NCBI RefSeq assembly: GCF_030412915.1
Contig: NZ_JAUHJR010000003.1
Location: 124,001-188,000, forward strand
Source: Nocardioides abyssi
Lineage (GTDB): Bacteria > Actinomycetota > Actinomycetes > Propionibacteriales > Nocardioidaceae
Reading direction: 5' to 3'
DNA length: 64,000 bases
In this document: one piece after another, positions 30,130 through 37,942 of the stretch
How positions within the stretch are numbered: position 1 is the first letter of the stretch
Layout of the letters: each line of letters starts with the position of its first letter
Notes under the pieces: model-generated
Database searches by the model: none
What the model was told of the DNA's origin: nothing
The model's input: only the letters and a program-made list of their open reading frames with translations
Program-made: the position numbers and the translations under genes

Positions 30130-30179
30130 CGTTCCCAGGGCACGTCAGGGCGTTCAGCCCGGCCCGGCGCACCGCCCGC

Positions 30180-30374
30180 TCACAGCGGCGTCAGCTGCGC
30201 CGCCGGCAGCCACTCCTCCACCAGCCCCCAGACGCCCGGGCGGAGCAGCGCGCCGTACACGACCCGGCCCTCCCAGCCCGACGGCGTCTGCCGCCACTCC
30301 ACGAGCAGCCCCGGGCGCTTCGCGCCGCCGCCTGAGCCGTCGGCGACCCAGCAGTGGCGCGACGGAGCGGTCAT
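30180..30374 (-). CDS. Small conserved-looking protein (64 aa)
   Basis: MTAPSRHCWVADGSGGGAKR at the start, then RPGLLVEWRQTPSGWEGRVV and a Trp-rich end (GVWGLVEEWLPAAQL). The Trp and Val spacing resembles small beta-barrel proteins encoded widely in actinobacteria, with no known role. No membrane segment or metal motif is visible. ATG 30374 is the only sensible start. It lies 62 bp downstream of the potassium channel gene in the opposite promoter direction sense (channel gene start is further upstream on the same strand), so it could be transcribed separately. Confidence 0.6.
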   Translation of the reverse strand: MTAPSRHCWVADGSGGGAKRPGLLVEWRQTPSGWEGRVVYGALLRPGVWGLVEEWLPAAQLTPL

Positions 30375-30436
30375 GGCCCGATGATAGGCCAGGATCGAAC
30401 ACGTGTTCGACCGGGAGTGGTGGCGACCGGAGACGC

Positions 30437-31546
30437 TCAGTCCGCCTCGGCGACGTCCTCGTTGTGCGTGCCGGGTCGGGGCGCCCAGGGCAGCTCGCGC
30501 GCGGGCCGGACGACGACCAGGCGGTCGCCCCGGGCCAGCAGCGTGACCACCGGGTCGAAGTAGCGGTAGACCTTCTCGTCGCGCACGACCGCGATGACCT
30601 GGTCGGGCAGCGACTGCGGCTGCTTGCCGACCTCGGTGACGAGCAGGTCGCGCTCGGCCACCTCGAGCCCCTCGCCGTAGGTCAGCAGGTCCTCCATCAC
30701 CGACCCGAGCGACGGCGACAGCGACGAGAGCCCGAGCAGCCGGCCGACCGCGTCGGAGGAGGTGATGACCGAGTTGGCGCCGGACTGCTTCATCAGCGGC
30801 GCGTTCTCCTGCTCGCGGGCCGAGACCACGATCCAGCAGTCCGGGTTGAGCTGGCGCACGGTGAGCGTGGCGAGCACGTTGGAGGCGTCGCTGTCGCTGG
30901 TGATGATGACCTGGTCGGCCTCCCCCGCGCCGGCGCGCCGGAGCACGTCGCGACGGGTGGCGTCGCCGGTGACGACCGCGAGCCCGTCGGCATGCGCGTC
31001 CTGCAGCGCGACCGGGCTCGGGTCGACGACCACGATGCTCTCCCGGGCGAGGCCGTTGTTGACGAGCGTGTCGACCGCGCTGCGTCCCTTGGTGCCGTAG
31101 CCGACGACGACGACGTGGTGACCCATGTGCTTCCTCCAACGGGCGACGCGGAACATCTCGCGACCCTGCGAGGCGAGGACCTCCAGGGTGGTGCCGATGA
31201 GCAGCACCAGGAACGCGATGCGGGCGGGGGTGATGACGAACGCGTTGACCAGCCGCGCCCCGTCGGTGACCGGGGCGATGTCGCCGTACCCGGTCGTCGA
31301 CAGCGTGACGGTCGTGTAGTAGATCGCGTCGGTCAGGCTGATCGTGTTCGTCGCGTCGTTGCCGTCGCGGTAGCCCTTCCGGTCGAGGTAGACCAGCAGC
31401 ACCGTGCCGACCAGGATCGCCATCGCGGCGAGCAGCCGGCGGCCCAGCTCCCACCACGGCGAACGCGCCCGCTCGGGGAGCGAGACCAGCCCGCGCCCCT
31501 GCACCGGCAGGGGCTGCCCGGAGCTCGGGTCGACGTCGGTCGGCAC
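30437..31546 (-). CDS. Potassium channel with TrkA-N/RCK regulatory domain
   Basis: A 369-residue channel subunit. Two membrane segments (about 38-55 and 95-120) flank a pore loop with the selectivity filter TTGYGDIAP. A Rossmann RCK domain (VVVVGYGTKGRSAVDTLV) and a TrkA-C-like tail follow. Such channels conduct K+ and are gated by Ca2+, nucleotides or NAD(H). It starts at GTG 31546, 9 bp after the BrkB-family gene in the same direction, so the two probably share a transcript. The filter reads G-Y-G, the standard potassium signature. Confidence 0.93.
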   Translation of the reverse strand: MPTDVDPSSGQPLPVQGRGLVSLPERARSPWWELGRRLLAAMAILVGTVLLVYLDRKGYRDGNDATNTISLTDAIYYTTVTLSTTGYGDIAPVTDGARLVNAFVITPARIAFLVLLIGTTLEVLASQGREMFRVARWRKHMGHHVVVVGYGTKGRSAVDTLVNNGLARESIVVVDPSPVALQDAHADGLAVVTGDATRRDVLRRAGAGEADQVIITSDSDASNVLATLTVRQLNPDCWIVVSAREQENAPLMKQSGANSVITSSDAVGRLLGLSSLSPSLGSVMEDLLTYGEGLEVAERDLLVTEVGKQPQSLPDQVIAVVRDEKVYRYFDPVVTLLARGDRLVVVRPARELPWAPRPGTHNEDVAEAD

Positions 31547-31555
31547 GCGAGGAAC

Positions 31556-32551
31556 CTACCGGTCCCTCCCACCCAGGTGGCGCAGCCGGGCCACGAGCTC
31601 CACGCGCGCCCGGGCGGTGGCGCTCTGCGGGAAGACGGTGTCGAACGCCGCGTTGACCGCCGCGCCGATGAGCACCGCGATCGCCACGATGTAGAGCCAC
31701 AGCAGCACCGCGATCGGCGCGGCCAGCGGGCCGTAGATCGACTTGGAGTCCGCCGCGGTGACGGTGAGCACCCAGCGCAGCACGTAGGAGCCGAGGATCC
31801 ACGCGACGAGGGAGAACGTCGCGCCGGGGAGGTTGAAGCTCCAGTTGGTCCGCACCGGCACCGACACGTGGTAGAGCGTCGCGAGGAAGCAGATGCACAC
31901 GATCGAGACGGCCGGCCAGTAGAAGGTCAGCAGGAAGTCCAGCGAGTCGGGCAGCGCGTCACGCACCAGCGACGGCCCGGCGACCATGAGCGGGATCGAG
32001 AAGACCCCGGTCACCAGCGCCAGGACGTAGAGCACGAACGAGAGCGCACGGGTCTTGATGATCCCGCGGTGGCCACCGAGCCCGTGCATGATCGTGATGG
32101 TGTCGACGAAGACGTTGAGCGCGCGGGAGCCGGACCACAGCGCGAGCACGAAGCCGAGCGAGATGACGTCGAAGCGGCCGCCGCGCAGCACGTCGTTCAT
32201 CGTCGGCACGATCACGCCGTCGACGGCCCGGTCGGTCAGCAGCCGCGAGGACAGGTCGACGACCGCCTGCCGCACGTCCTCGACCTGGGCCGGACTGAAC
32301 TGGTCGCTGACGTAGCCGATCGCACCGGCCAGCGCGAAGATCAGCGGCGGCACCGACAGCACCGCGAAGAAAGCGCCCTCGGCAGCCAGGCCGGTCACGC
32401 GGTAGCGCATGCACGACCCGACGGTGGTGACGATCAACCGCCACACGGTGTGCCGGAACCGGGCCAGCCAGGCGCGGACCGCGGCCACCGGGTCCGGTCC
32501 CGTCCGGCCCTCCCGCTGCCCCGCCGACCGGGGCCCGGACGCCGGGCTCAT
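31556..32551 (-). CDS. YihY/BrkB family inner-membrane protein
   Basis: A 331-residue protein with about six hydrophobic segments. AAEGAFFAVLSVPPLIFALA and WSGSRALNVFVDTITIMHG are recognisable parts of the YihY/virulence factor BrkB family, as is YGPLAAPIAVLLWLYIVAIAVLIGAAVNA. The function is uncertain; the name comes from Bordetella serum resistance, and it is not an RNase despite an old label. ATG 32551 is only 17 bp from the divergent AidB-like gene start, so the two promoters must overlap. It is followed at 9 bp by the potassium channel gene. Confidence 0.9.
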   Translation of the reverse strand: MSPASGPRSAGQREGRTGPDPVAAVRAWLARFRHTVWRLIVTTVGSCMRYRVTGLAAEGAFFAVLSVPPLIFALAGAIGYVSDQFSPAQVEDVRQAVVDLSSRLLTDRAVDGVIVPTMNDVLRGGRFDVISLGFVLALWSGSRALNVFVDTITIMHGLGGHRGIIKTRALSFVLYVLALVTGVFSIPLMVAGPSLVRDALPDSLDFLLTFYWPAVSIVCICFLATLYHVSVPVRTNWSFNLPGATFSLVAWILGSYVLRWVLTVTAADSKSIYGPLAAPIAVLLWLYIVAIAVLIGAAVNAAFDTVFPQSATARARVELVARLRHLGGRDR

Positions 32552-32568
32552 GGTCTTACGGTATCCGC

Positions 32569-34221
32569 ATGCGCACCGAGATCCGGGTCACCACCAACCA
32601 GGCGCCGCCGCTCGTCGGTCACAACGTCGTCACGACCGACCGCGCGCTGTCCGAGGCGGTCCTCCGGCACGGTGCGCCCGAGGTGCTCGAGGACCTCGCG
32701 GCGCTCGGTGCGGAGGCCGGCTCGGCCGAGGCCCGCGAGCACGGCCAGCTCGCCAACGAGCACCACCCGCGGCTGACGCCGTACGACCGCTACGGCCACC
32801 GCATCGACGAGGTCGTCTTCCATCCGTCCTGGCACTGGCTGATGGAGCGCGCCGTCGGCCACGGCCTGGCCGCGACCCCGTGGGAGCAGCAGGACGCCGG
32901 CGCCCCGCACGCCCACCTGCGCCGTGCGGCCGGCTTCATGGCGTGGTCGCACACCGAGCCCGGCCACGGCTGCCCCGTCTCGATGACGTACGCCGCCGTG
33001 CCGGCGCTCCGCGCGGACGACGCGATCGCCAAGGAGTGGACGCCGCTGCTCGCCTCCACGACCTACGACCCGGGCGTGCGGGCGCCCTCGGAGAAGCTCG
33101 GCGCGCTGGCCGGCATGGGGATGACCGAGAAGCAGGGCGGCTCCGACGTGCGGGCCAACATCACCGAGGCCCGCCCCACCTCGACCGACGGCACCTACAC
33201 GCTGCACGGCCACAAGTGGTTCACCTCCGCGCCGATGAACGACGTCTTCCTCGTGCTGGCCCAGGCCGAGGGCGGCGTGACCTGCTTCGTGGTGCCCCGC
33301 GTGCTGCCCGACGGCACCCGCAACCAGCTCGACGTGGTCCGGCTCAAGGACAAGCTCGGCAACCGGTCCAACGCCTCCTCCGAGCTCGAGCTCGACGGGA
33401 CCGTCGCCCAGCGACTCGGCGACGAGGGCCGTGGGGTCCGCACGATCATCGAGATGGTCGCCGCGACGCGCCTGGACTGCGTGCTCGGCTCCACCGGCCT
33501 GATGCGCCGCGCGGTCTCCGAGGCGTCGTGGCACGCCGCCCACCGCTCGGCGTTCGGCTCGACCCTGGCCGACAAGCCGCTGATGCAGAACGTGCTGGCC
33601 GACCTCGCCGTCGAGACCGAGGCCGCGACCGCCCTGGCCCTCCGCCTGGCCACCGCTGTCGACCGCCTGCACGACCCGCACGAGGCCGCGCTGCGCCGGA
33701 TCGCGCTGCCGCTCGCGAAGTTCTGGGTCTGCAAGCGCGCCCCCGCCATGGTCGGTGAGGCCCTGGAGTGCCTCGGCGGCAACGGCTACGTCGAGGAGTC
33801 GGTCATGCCGCTGCTCTACCGCGAGGCCCCGCTGAACTCGGTCTGGGAGGGCTCGGGCAACGTCAACGCCCTCGACGTCCTGCGCGCGCTCGGCCGCGAG
33901 CCGGAGGTCCTCGACGCCTGGATCACCGAGGTCGGCCGCGCCCGCGGCGGCGACGCCCGCCTCGACCGCGCGATCGACGACGTGCTCGCCCTGCTCGGCT
34001 CGCTCATGGGCGACCCCGCCCAGCTCGAGGTCGGCGCCCGACGCCTGGCCGGCCGGATGGCGGCGGTGCTCCAGGGCTCGCTGCTCGTCCGCTTCGGCCC
34101 GCCCGAGGTCGCCGACGTCTTCTGCGCCTCGCGCCTCGGCTCGTCGTACGACGGCACCTACGGCGCCCTCGCCGGCGGCGACCTCCGCGCCATCGTCGAG
34201 CGGACGACGCCCGTCGTCTGA
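32569..34221 (+). CDS. aidB: AidB-like acyl-CoA dehydrogenase
   Basis: A 550-residue flavoprotein. It resembles E. coli AidB in length and in segments such as VTTNQAPPLVGHNVVTTD, MGMTEKQGGSDVRANITEA and LHGHKWFTSAPMND. The catalytic-region SSELELDGTVAQRLGDEGRG and ECLGGNGYVEE are also present. AidB is induced by alkylation damage, binds DNA through a C-terminal domain and has weak acyl-CoA dehydrogenase activity. An isovaleryl-CoA dehydrogenase role is possible but less likely given the N-terminal extension. It begins 17 bp from the divergent BrkB-family gene. No LexA or Ada box is evident in that short gap. Confidence 0.9.
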   Translation: MRTEIRVTTNQAPPLVGHNVVTTDRALSEAVLRHGAPEVLEDLAALGAEAGSAEAREHGQLANEHHPRLTPYDRYGHRIDEVVFHPSWHWLMERAVGHGLAATPWEQQDAGAPHAHLRRAAGFMAWSHTEPGHGCPVSMTYAAVPALRADDAIAKEWTPLLASTTYDPGVRAPSEKLGALAGMGMTEKQGGSDVRANITEARPTSTDGTYTLHGHKWFTSAPMNDVFLVLAQAEGGVTCFVVPRVLPDGTRNQLDVVRLKDKLGNRSNASSELELDGTVAQRLGDEGRGVRTIIEMVAATRLDCVLGSTGLMRRAVSEASWHAAHRSAFGSTLADKPLMQNVLADLAVETEAATALALRLATAVDRLHDPHEAALRRIALPLAKFWVCKRAPAMVGEALECLGGNGYVEESVMPLLYREAPLNSVWEGSGNVNALDVLRALGREPEVLDAWITEVGRARGGDARLDRAIDDVLALLGSLMGDPAQLEVGARRLAGRMAAVLQGSLLVRFGPPEVADVFCASRLGSSYDGTYGALAGGDLRAIVERTTPVV

Positions 34222-34266
34222 CCCGCTCCGACACCTCGCGTTACCCGCCGCCCCGAGGCGGGCACC

Positions 34267-34292
34267 CGGGATGTGGCCGTGACCACATCCCG
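34267..34292. promoter_or_regulatory. Hairpin/operator-like palindrome upstream of the DASS gene
   Basis: CGGGATGTGG-N6-CCACATCCCG has perfect 10-bp arms and lies 27 bp before the transporter start and 46 bp after the AidB stop. It could be an operator or the terminator of the AidB gene. No T-run follows. Two smaller inverted repeats flank it (GCCCCGAGGC at 34250 and TCCGG...CCGGA at 34293). Confidence 0.5.
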
Positions 34293-34318
34293 TCCGGCCT
34301 CCCGTCCGGAGGTGCGCG

Positions 34319-35968
34319 ATGACGACAGAGCAGGGACGACCCGGCGAGCAGTCCGGGGAGGGAGCCGGCGGGCGGACCGGCGGGGCGGGACGCACCGACG
34401 TCGACCGCGCGTTCCTCGACAACGCGACCTACCGCAGCCTCGGCGAGCAGCAGCTCTCCGAGCGCGAGGAGCGGTTCGAGAAGGTCCGCCGCACGACCGG
34501 CCTGGTGCTCGCGCCGCTGGTGACGATCGTCTTCCTGCTGCTGCCGGTCGGGCTGGAGGACCAGCAGCACAAGCTCGCCGCGGTGCTGCTCGGCGTCATC
34601 GTCCTGTGGGTGACCGAGCCGGTGCCGATCCCCGTCGGCGGGTTCATCGGCATCGCAGCGATCGTCATGCTCGGTGTCGTCAGCGCCGACGAGGCGTTGG
34701 TGCCGTTCGGGTCCTCGACCGTCTTCACGTTCATCGGGGCGTTCATCCTCGCCCAGGCGATGCTCAAGCACGGGCTGGCCCGGCGGTTCGCGATGTTCGT
34801 GCTCAACCTGCGCGGTGTCGGCACCTCGACGGTGCGGGTGGTGGTCGCGTTCGGCGCCATCACGTGCCTGCTGTCGGCCTTCGTCTCCAACACCGCGACG
34901 GTGGCGATGCTGCTGCCGACCGCCATCGGCATCCTGGCGGTCATCGCGAAGCTGCTGCAGTCGCGCGGCGAGGTCGCCGAGGACTTCGACCCGCTGCGGC
35001 TGCGGGTCGGCGCCGCGCTGATGCTCATGCTGGCGTACGGCGCCAGCGTCGGCGGCCTGCTGACCCCGGTCGGCTCGCCGCCGAACCTCATCGGGCGCGG
35101 CCTGATCGAGGAGGCCACCGGCGAGCGGATCTCGTTCCTCGACTGGGTCCTGATGGCGCTGCCGATCTGCGCGCTCATGTTCGTGGCGCTGGCGGTGGTG
35201 ATCCTGCTGCTCAACCGGCCCGAGACCCGCCGGCTGGAGGGCGTGGCCGACTACGTCCGCGAGGAGAAGGCAGCGCTCGGGAAGTTCTCGGTGGCCGAGC
35301 GGAACACGCTCATCGCCTTCGCCGTCACCGTGACCCTGTGGATCCTGCCCGGCGTGGTGGCGCTGGTGACCGGCACCGAGTCGAGCACCTACGAGACCGT
35401 CAGCGGCCGGCTCGACGAGGGCATCGTGGCGATCCTCGGCGCCTCGCTGCTCTTCCTGCTCCCGACCAAGTGGGAGGACCGCGAGTTCACCCTGCGGTGG
35501 AGCGACGCGGCCAAGATCGACTGGGGCACCGTCGTGCTCTTCGGGACCGGCATCGTCTTCGGCAGCCTCCTGGAGTCCACCGGCCTCGCCGAGACCCTCG
35601 GCACCGGCGCGTCCGACCTGCTCGGCCTCTCCAGCGTCCTGCTGATCACCGTCTTCGCGGTCGTGCTCGCGATCATCGTCTCCGAGACGACCAGCAACAC
35701 CGCGTCCGCGGCAGTGGTCGTGCCGATCATCATCCCGATCGCGATGGCCGCAGACGTCAACCCGTTCGTGCCCGCACTCGCGGCCACGTTCGCGGCATCG
35801 TTCGGCTTCATGCTGCCGGTCTCCACGCCGCAGAACGCCATCGTCTACGGCTCCGGCACCGTCCCCATCACCACGATGATCCGCACCGGGGTGTCCTTCG
35901 ACGTCCTCGGCGCGGTCCTCATCGTGCTGGTCGTGCCGGTGATGGCAGCCGCCGTCGGGTTGGTCTAG
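34319..35968 (+). CDS. DASS/SLC13 family anion:sodium symporter
   Basis: A 549-residue transporter with a 55-residue hydrophilic N-terminus and about 12 membrane segments. Both substrate-binding SNT motifs of the DASS family are present (AFVSNTATVAML and ETTSNTASAAVVVPI), along with VTEPVPIPVGGFIGI and MLPVSTPQNAIVYGSG. Family members take up sulfate, di- or tricarboxylates. The sulfate operon lies 2 kb downstream, but glyA and a large inverted repeat intervene, so the substrate is not settled. Its stop is followed by a 70-bp inverted repeat that probably ends transcription. Confidence 0.9.
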   Translation: MTTEQGRPGEQSGEGAGGRTGGAGRTDVDRAFLDNATYRSLGEQQLSEREERFEKVRRTTGLVLAPLVTIVFLLLPVGLEDQQHKLAAVLLGVIVLWVTEPVPIPVGGFIGIAAIVMLGVVSADEALVPFGSSTVFTFIGAFILAQAMLKHGLARRFAMFVLNLRGVGTSTVRVVVAFGAITCLLSAFVSNTATVAMLLPTAIGILAVIAKLLQSRGEVAEDFDPLRLRVGAALMLMLAYGASVGGLLTPVGSPPNLIGRGLIEEATGERISFLDWVLMALPICALMFVALAVVILLLNRPETRRLEGVADYVREEKAALGKFSVAERNTLIAFAVTVTLWILPGVVALVTGTESSTYETVSGRLDEGIVAILGASLLFLLPTKWEDREFTLRWSDAAKIDWGTVVLFGTGIVFGSLLESTGLAETLGTGASDLLGLSSVLLITVFAVVLAIIVSETTSNTASAAVVVPIIIPIAMAADVNPFVPALAATFAASFGFMLPVSTPQNAIVYGSGTVPITTMIRTGVSFDVLGAVLIVLVVPVMAAAVGLV

Positions 35969-36021
35969 CGCCGCTCGGCCGCGTGTCGTCGGGGGTCGTC
36001 GCGGGTCGTGTCGCTTCCCCC

Positions 36022-36091
36022 AGGTATGCGGACGAACCGTCACTCCCCTGGCTGAACACACCCTGGGACGTGACGGTTCACCGACATACCT
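36022..36091. repeat. 70-bp interrupted inverted repeat between convergent genes
   Basis: AGGTATG (36022) pairs with CATACCT (36091) and GAACCGTCAC with GTGACGGTTC in exact register around one centre at 36056/36057. Unpaired 5-base stretches lie between the arms, and a further CCC/GGG pairing lies inside. It fills the gap between the DASS stop and the glyA stop. A bidirectional terminator, a regulatory RNA or a miniature inverted-repeat remnant are all possible. Confidence 0.75.
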
Positions 36092-36138
36092 TGATGAACC
36101 AGCACCCGCCCGCCGGCCCGGGCAGGCACCATCCCGCC

Positions 36139-37584
36139 TCAGGACAGCTCGAGGCCCGGGTAGAGCGGGTGCTTGTCGAGCATCTCGGCGGAGGCGGCCT
36201 TGACGCGGTCGGCCACGCCGTCACCCAGGGCGTACGACGCCTTCGAGGGGCCACCGGCCTTGGTGGTGCCCGGCTGGGTCTGGCCGAGGACGTCGACGAT
36301 GAGCTCGGCGACGCGGTCGAACTCGTCGTGGCCGAAGCCGCGGGTGGTCAGCGCGGGGGTGCCGAGGCGGATGCCGGAGGTGTACCAGGCGCCGTTCGGG
36401 TCGTTCGGCACCGAGTTGCGGTTGGTGACCACGCCGGCGTCGAGCAGCGCCGACTCCGCCTGGCGGCCGGTGAGGCCGAAGGAGGAGACGTCGAGCAGGA
36501 CGAGGTGGTTGTCGGTGCCGCCGGTGACGAGGTTCGCGCCGCGGGAGAGGAAGCCGTCGGCGAGCGACTTGGCGTTGTCGGCGACCTGCTGGGCGTAGGT
36601 CCGGAACGAGTCCTGGCGGGCCTCGGCCAGCGCGACCGCCTTGGCGGCCATCACGTGGGAGAGCGGGCCGCCGAGCACCATCGGGCAGCCGCGGTCGACG
36701 CTCGGGGCGTACTCCTCGGTCGCGAGCACCATGCCGCCGCGCGGGCCGCGCAGCGACTTGTGCGTGGTCGTGGTGACGACGTGGGCGTGCGGGACCGGGT
36801 CCTCGTCGCCCGTGAAGACCTTGCCGGCGACGAGACCGGCGAAGTGGGCCATGTCGACCATGAGCGTCGCGCCGACCTCGTCGGCGATCTCGCGCATCGT
36901 GGCGAAGTCCACGCGGCGGGGGTACGCCGAGTAGCCGGCGACCAGCACGAGCGGCTTGAACTCGCGCGCCTTCGCCGCGACCGCGTCGTAGTCGAGCAGG
37001 CCGGTCTCGGGGTCGGTGCCGTACTGCTGCTGGTGGAACATCTTGCCGCTGATGTTGGGGCGGAAGCCGTGGGTGAGGTGACCGCCGGCGTCGAGCGACA
37101 TGCCGAGCAGCCGCTGGTTGCCGAGCTCCTTGCGCAGCGACTCCCAGTCGGCCTCGGTCAGCTCGCTGACGTTCTTGGCGCCGATCTTCTGCAGCGCGGG
37201 CGACTCGACCCGGTGGGCGAGGATCGACCAGAAGGCGACGAGGTTGGCGTCGATGCCGGAGTGCGGCTGCACGTAGGCGTACTCCGCGCCGAAGAGCTCG
37301 CGGGCGTGCTCGGCGGCGAGCGACTCGACGGTGTCGACGTTCTGGCAGCCGGCGTAGAAGCGGTGGCCGACCGTGCCCTCGGCGTACTTGTCGCTGAACC
37401 AGGTGCCCATCGTCATCAGCACGGCGGGCGAGGCGTAGTTCTCGCTGGCGATCAGCTTCAGCGAGGCACGCTGGTCGGCGAGCTCCTGCCGGGTGGCCTC
37501 GGCGATCCGCGGCTCGACCGAGGCGATCACCTCGAGGGCCTGGGAGTACGCGCTGCTGGTCAGGCGGGAGTGGTCGGCGCTCAT
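36139..37584 (-). CDS. glyA: Serine hydroxymethyltransferase, long form
   Basis: A PLP enzyme that interconverts serine and glycine and supplies one-carbon units to tetrahydrofolate. The 481 residues exceed the common 410-435, as in the longer actinobacterial form with extra sequence in the first half (around [20 protein letters not shown]). The PLP lysine is in [28 protein letters not shown] and [14 protein letters not shown] are conserved substrate-site segments. ATG 37584 follows GACCGC without a strong ribosome-binding site. It is divergent from the sulfate assimilation operon. I see no glycine riboswitch upstream. Confidence 0.95.
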   Translation of the reverse strand: MSADHSRLTSSAYSQALEVIASVEPRIAEATRQELADQRASLKLIASENYASPAVLMTMGTWFSDKYAEGTVGHRFYAGCQNVDTVESLAAEHARELFGAEYAYVQPHSGIDANLVAFWSILAHRVESPALQKIGAKNVSELTEADWESLRKELGNQRLLGMSLDAGGHLTHGFRPNISGKMFHQQQYGTDPETGLLDYDAVAAKAREFKPLVLVAGYSAYPRRVDFATMREIADEVGATLMVDMAHFAGLVAGKVFTGDEDPVPHAHVVTTTTHKSLRGPRGGMVLATEEYAPSVDRGCPMVLGGPLSHVMAAKAVALAEARQDSFRTYAQQVADNAKSLADGFLSRGANLVTGGTDNHLVLLDVSSFGLTGRQAESALLDAGVVTNRNSVPNDPNGAWYTSGIRLGTPALTTRGFGHDEFDRVAELIVDVLGQTQPGTTKAGGPSKASYALGDGVADRVKAASAEMLDKHPLYPGLELS

Positions 37585-37711
37585 GCGGTCCACCCTAGTG
37601 ACGTCGCCGCAGGGGCGCGCGAGCGACCGAGCTGCGCGGACCGTGTGACGTGGGACGCACCCGAGCCGCTCGCCCCGCGGCAACAGGGGGCGCTCGTTCC
37701 ACATCCTGAAC

Positions 37712-37771
37712 AGGAGTCTCACATCATGAGAATCCGCCTTGTGGGACGCCCGTCCGTCCACTGAGACTCCT
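37712..37771 (+). promoter_or_regulatory. Inverted repeat enclosing a 12-codon upstream reading frame
   Basis: AGGAGTCTCA (37712-37721) pairs exactly with TGAGACTCCT (37762-37771). Inside is a frame at 37726-37764 encoding [12 protein letters not shown]. The left arm contains the AGGAG ribosome-binding site of that frame and the right arm contains its stop. TCTCA can alternatively pair with TGAGA at 37727-37731, over the start codon. This looks like a translation-dependent switch in the leader of the sulfite reductase operon. Confidence 0.55.
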
Positions 37772-37775
37772 TGAC

Positions 37776-37865
37776 ATGGTCTCCGCTGCAACGCACGCCT
37801 TCCTCGTGGTCCGCCGCCACGTGGACCTCGGCCGTACGCGCAGCTCGATGTGTCGCCAGCGCTGA
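37776..37865 (+). CDS. Leader peptide of the sulfate assimilation operon (29 aa)
   Basis: The frame [20 protein letters not shown] continues TRSSMCRQR. It matches the short actinobacterial putative leader peptides that share an R-R-H-V-D-L core and a Cys near the end, which are typically found upstream of sulfur and cysteine genes. It lies 77 bp before the sulfite reductase start. The most natural role is attenuation by cysteine through ribosome stalling near the Cys codon, which is inference. The ribosome-binding site is weak (GAGACTCC), so initiation may depend on the upstream inverted repeat. It is too short for standard gene calling. Confidence 0.75.
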   Translation: MVSAATHAFLVVRRHVDLGRTRSSMCRQR

Positions 37866-37942
37866 CGACACCGAAGCCGAACGACCGCCCGCCGCGCCGC
37901 CCTCCTCGGGCCGCGCCGCACCCCAGCGCGAAGGACACACCC

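Noticed and set aside
29625-30172. Several frames of 87-310 codons on both strands in the structured intergenic region
   Set aside because: None has a ribosome-binding site, codon-position bias or recognisable motif, and they contradict one another. Hairpins explain the region better.
37585-37711. Glycine or SAM riboswitch upstream of glyA or the sulfite reductase gene
   Set aside because: I could not find the conserved core sequences of either class. The leader peptides explain the region better.
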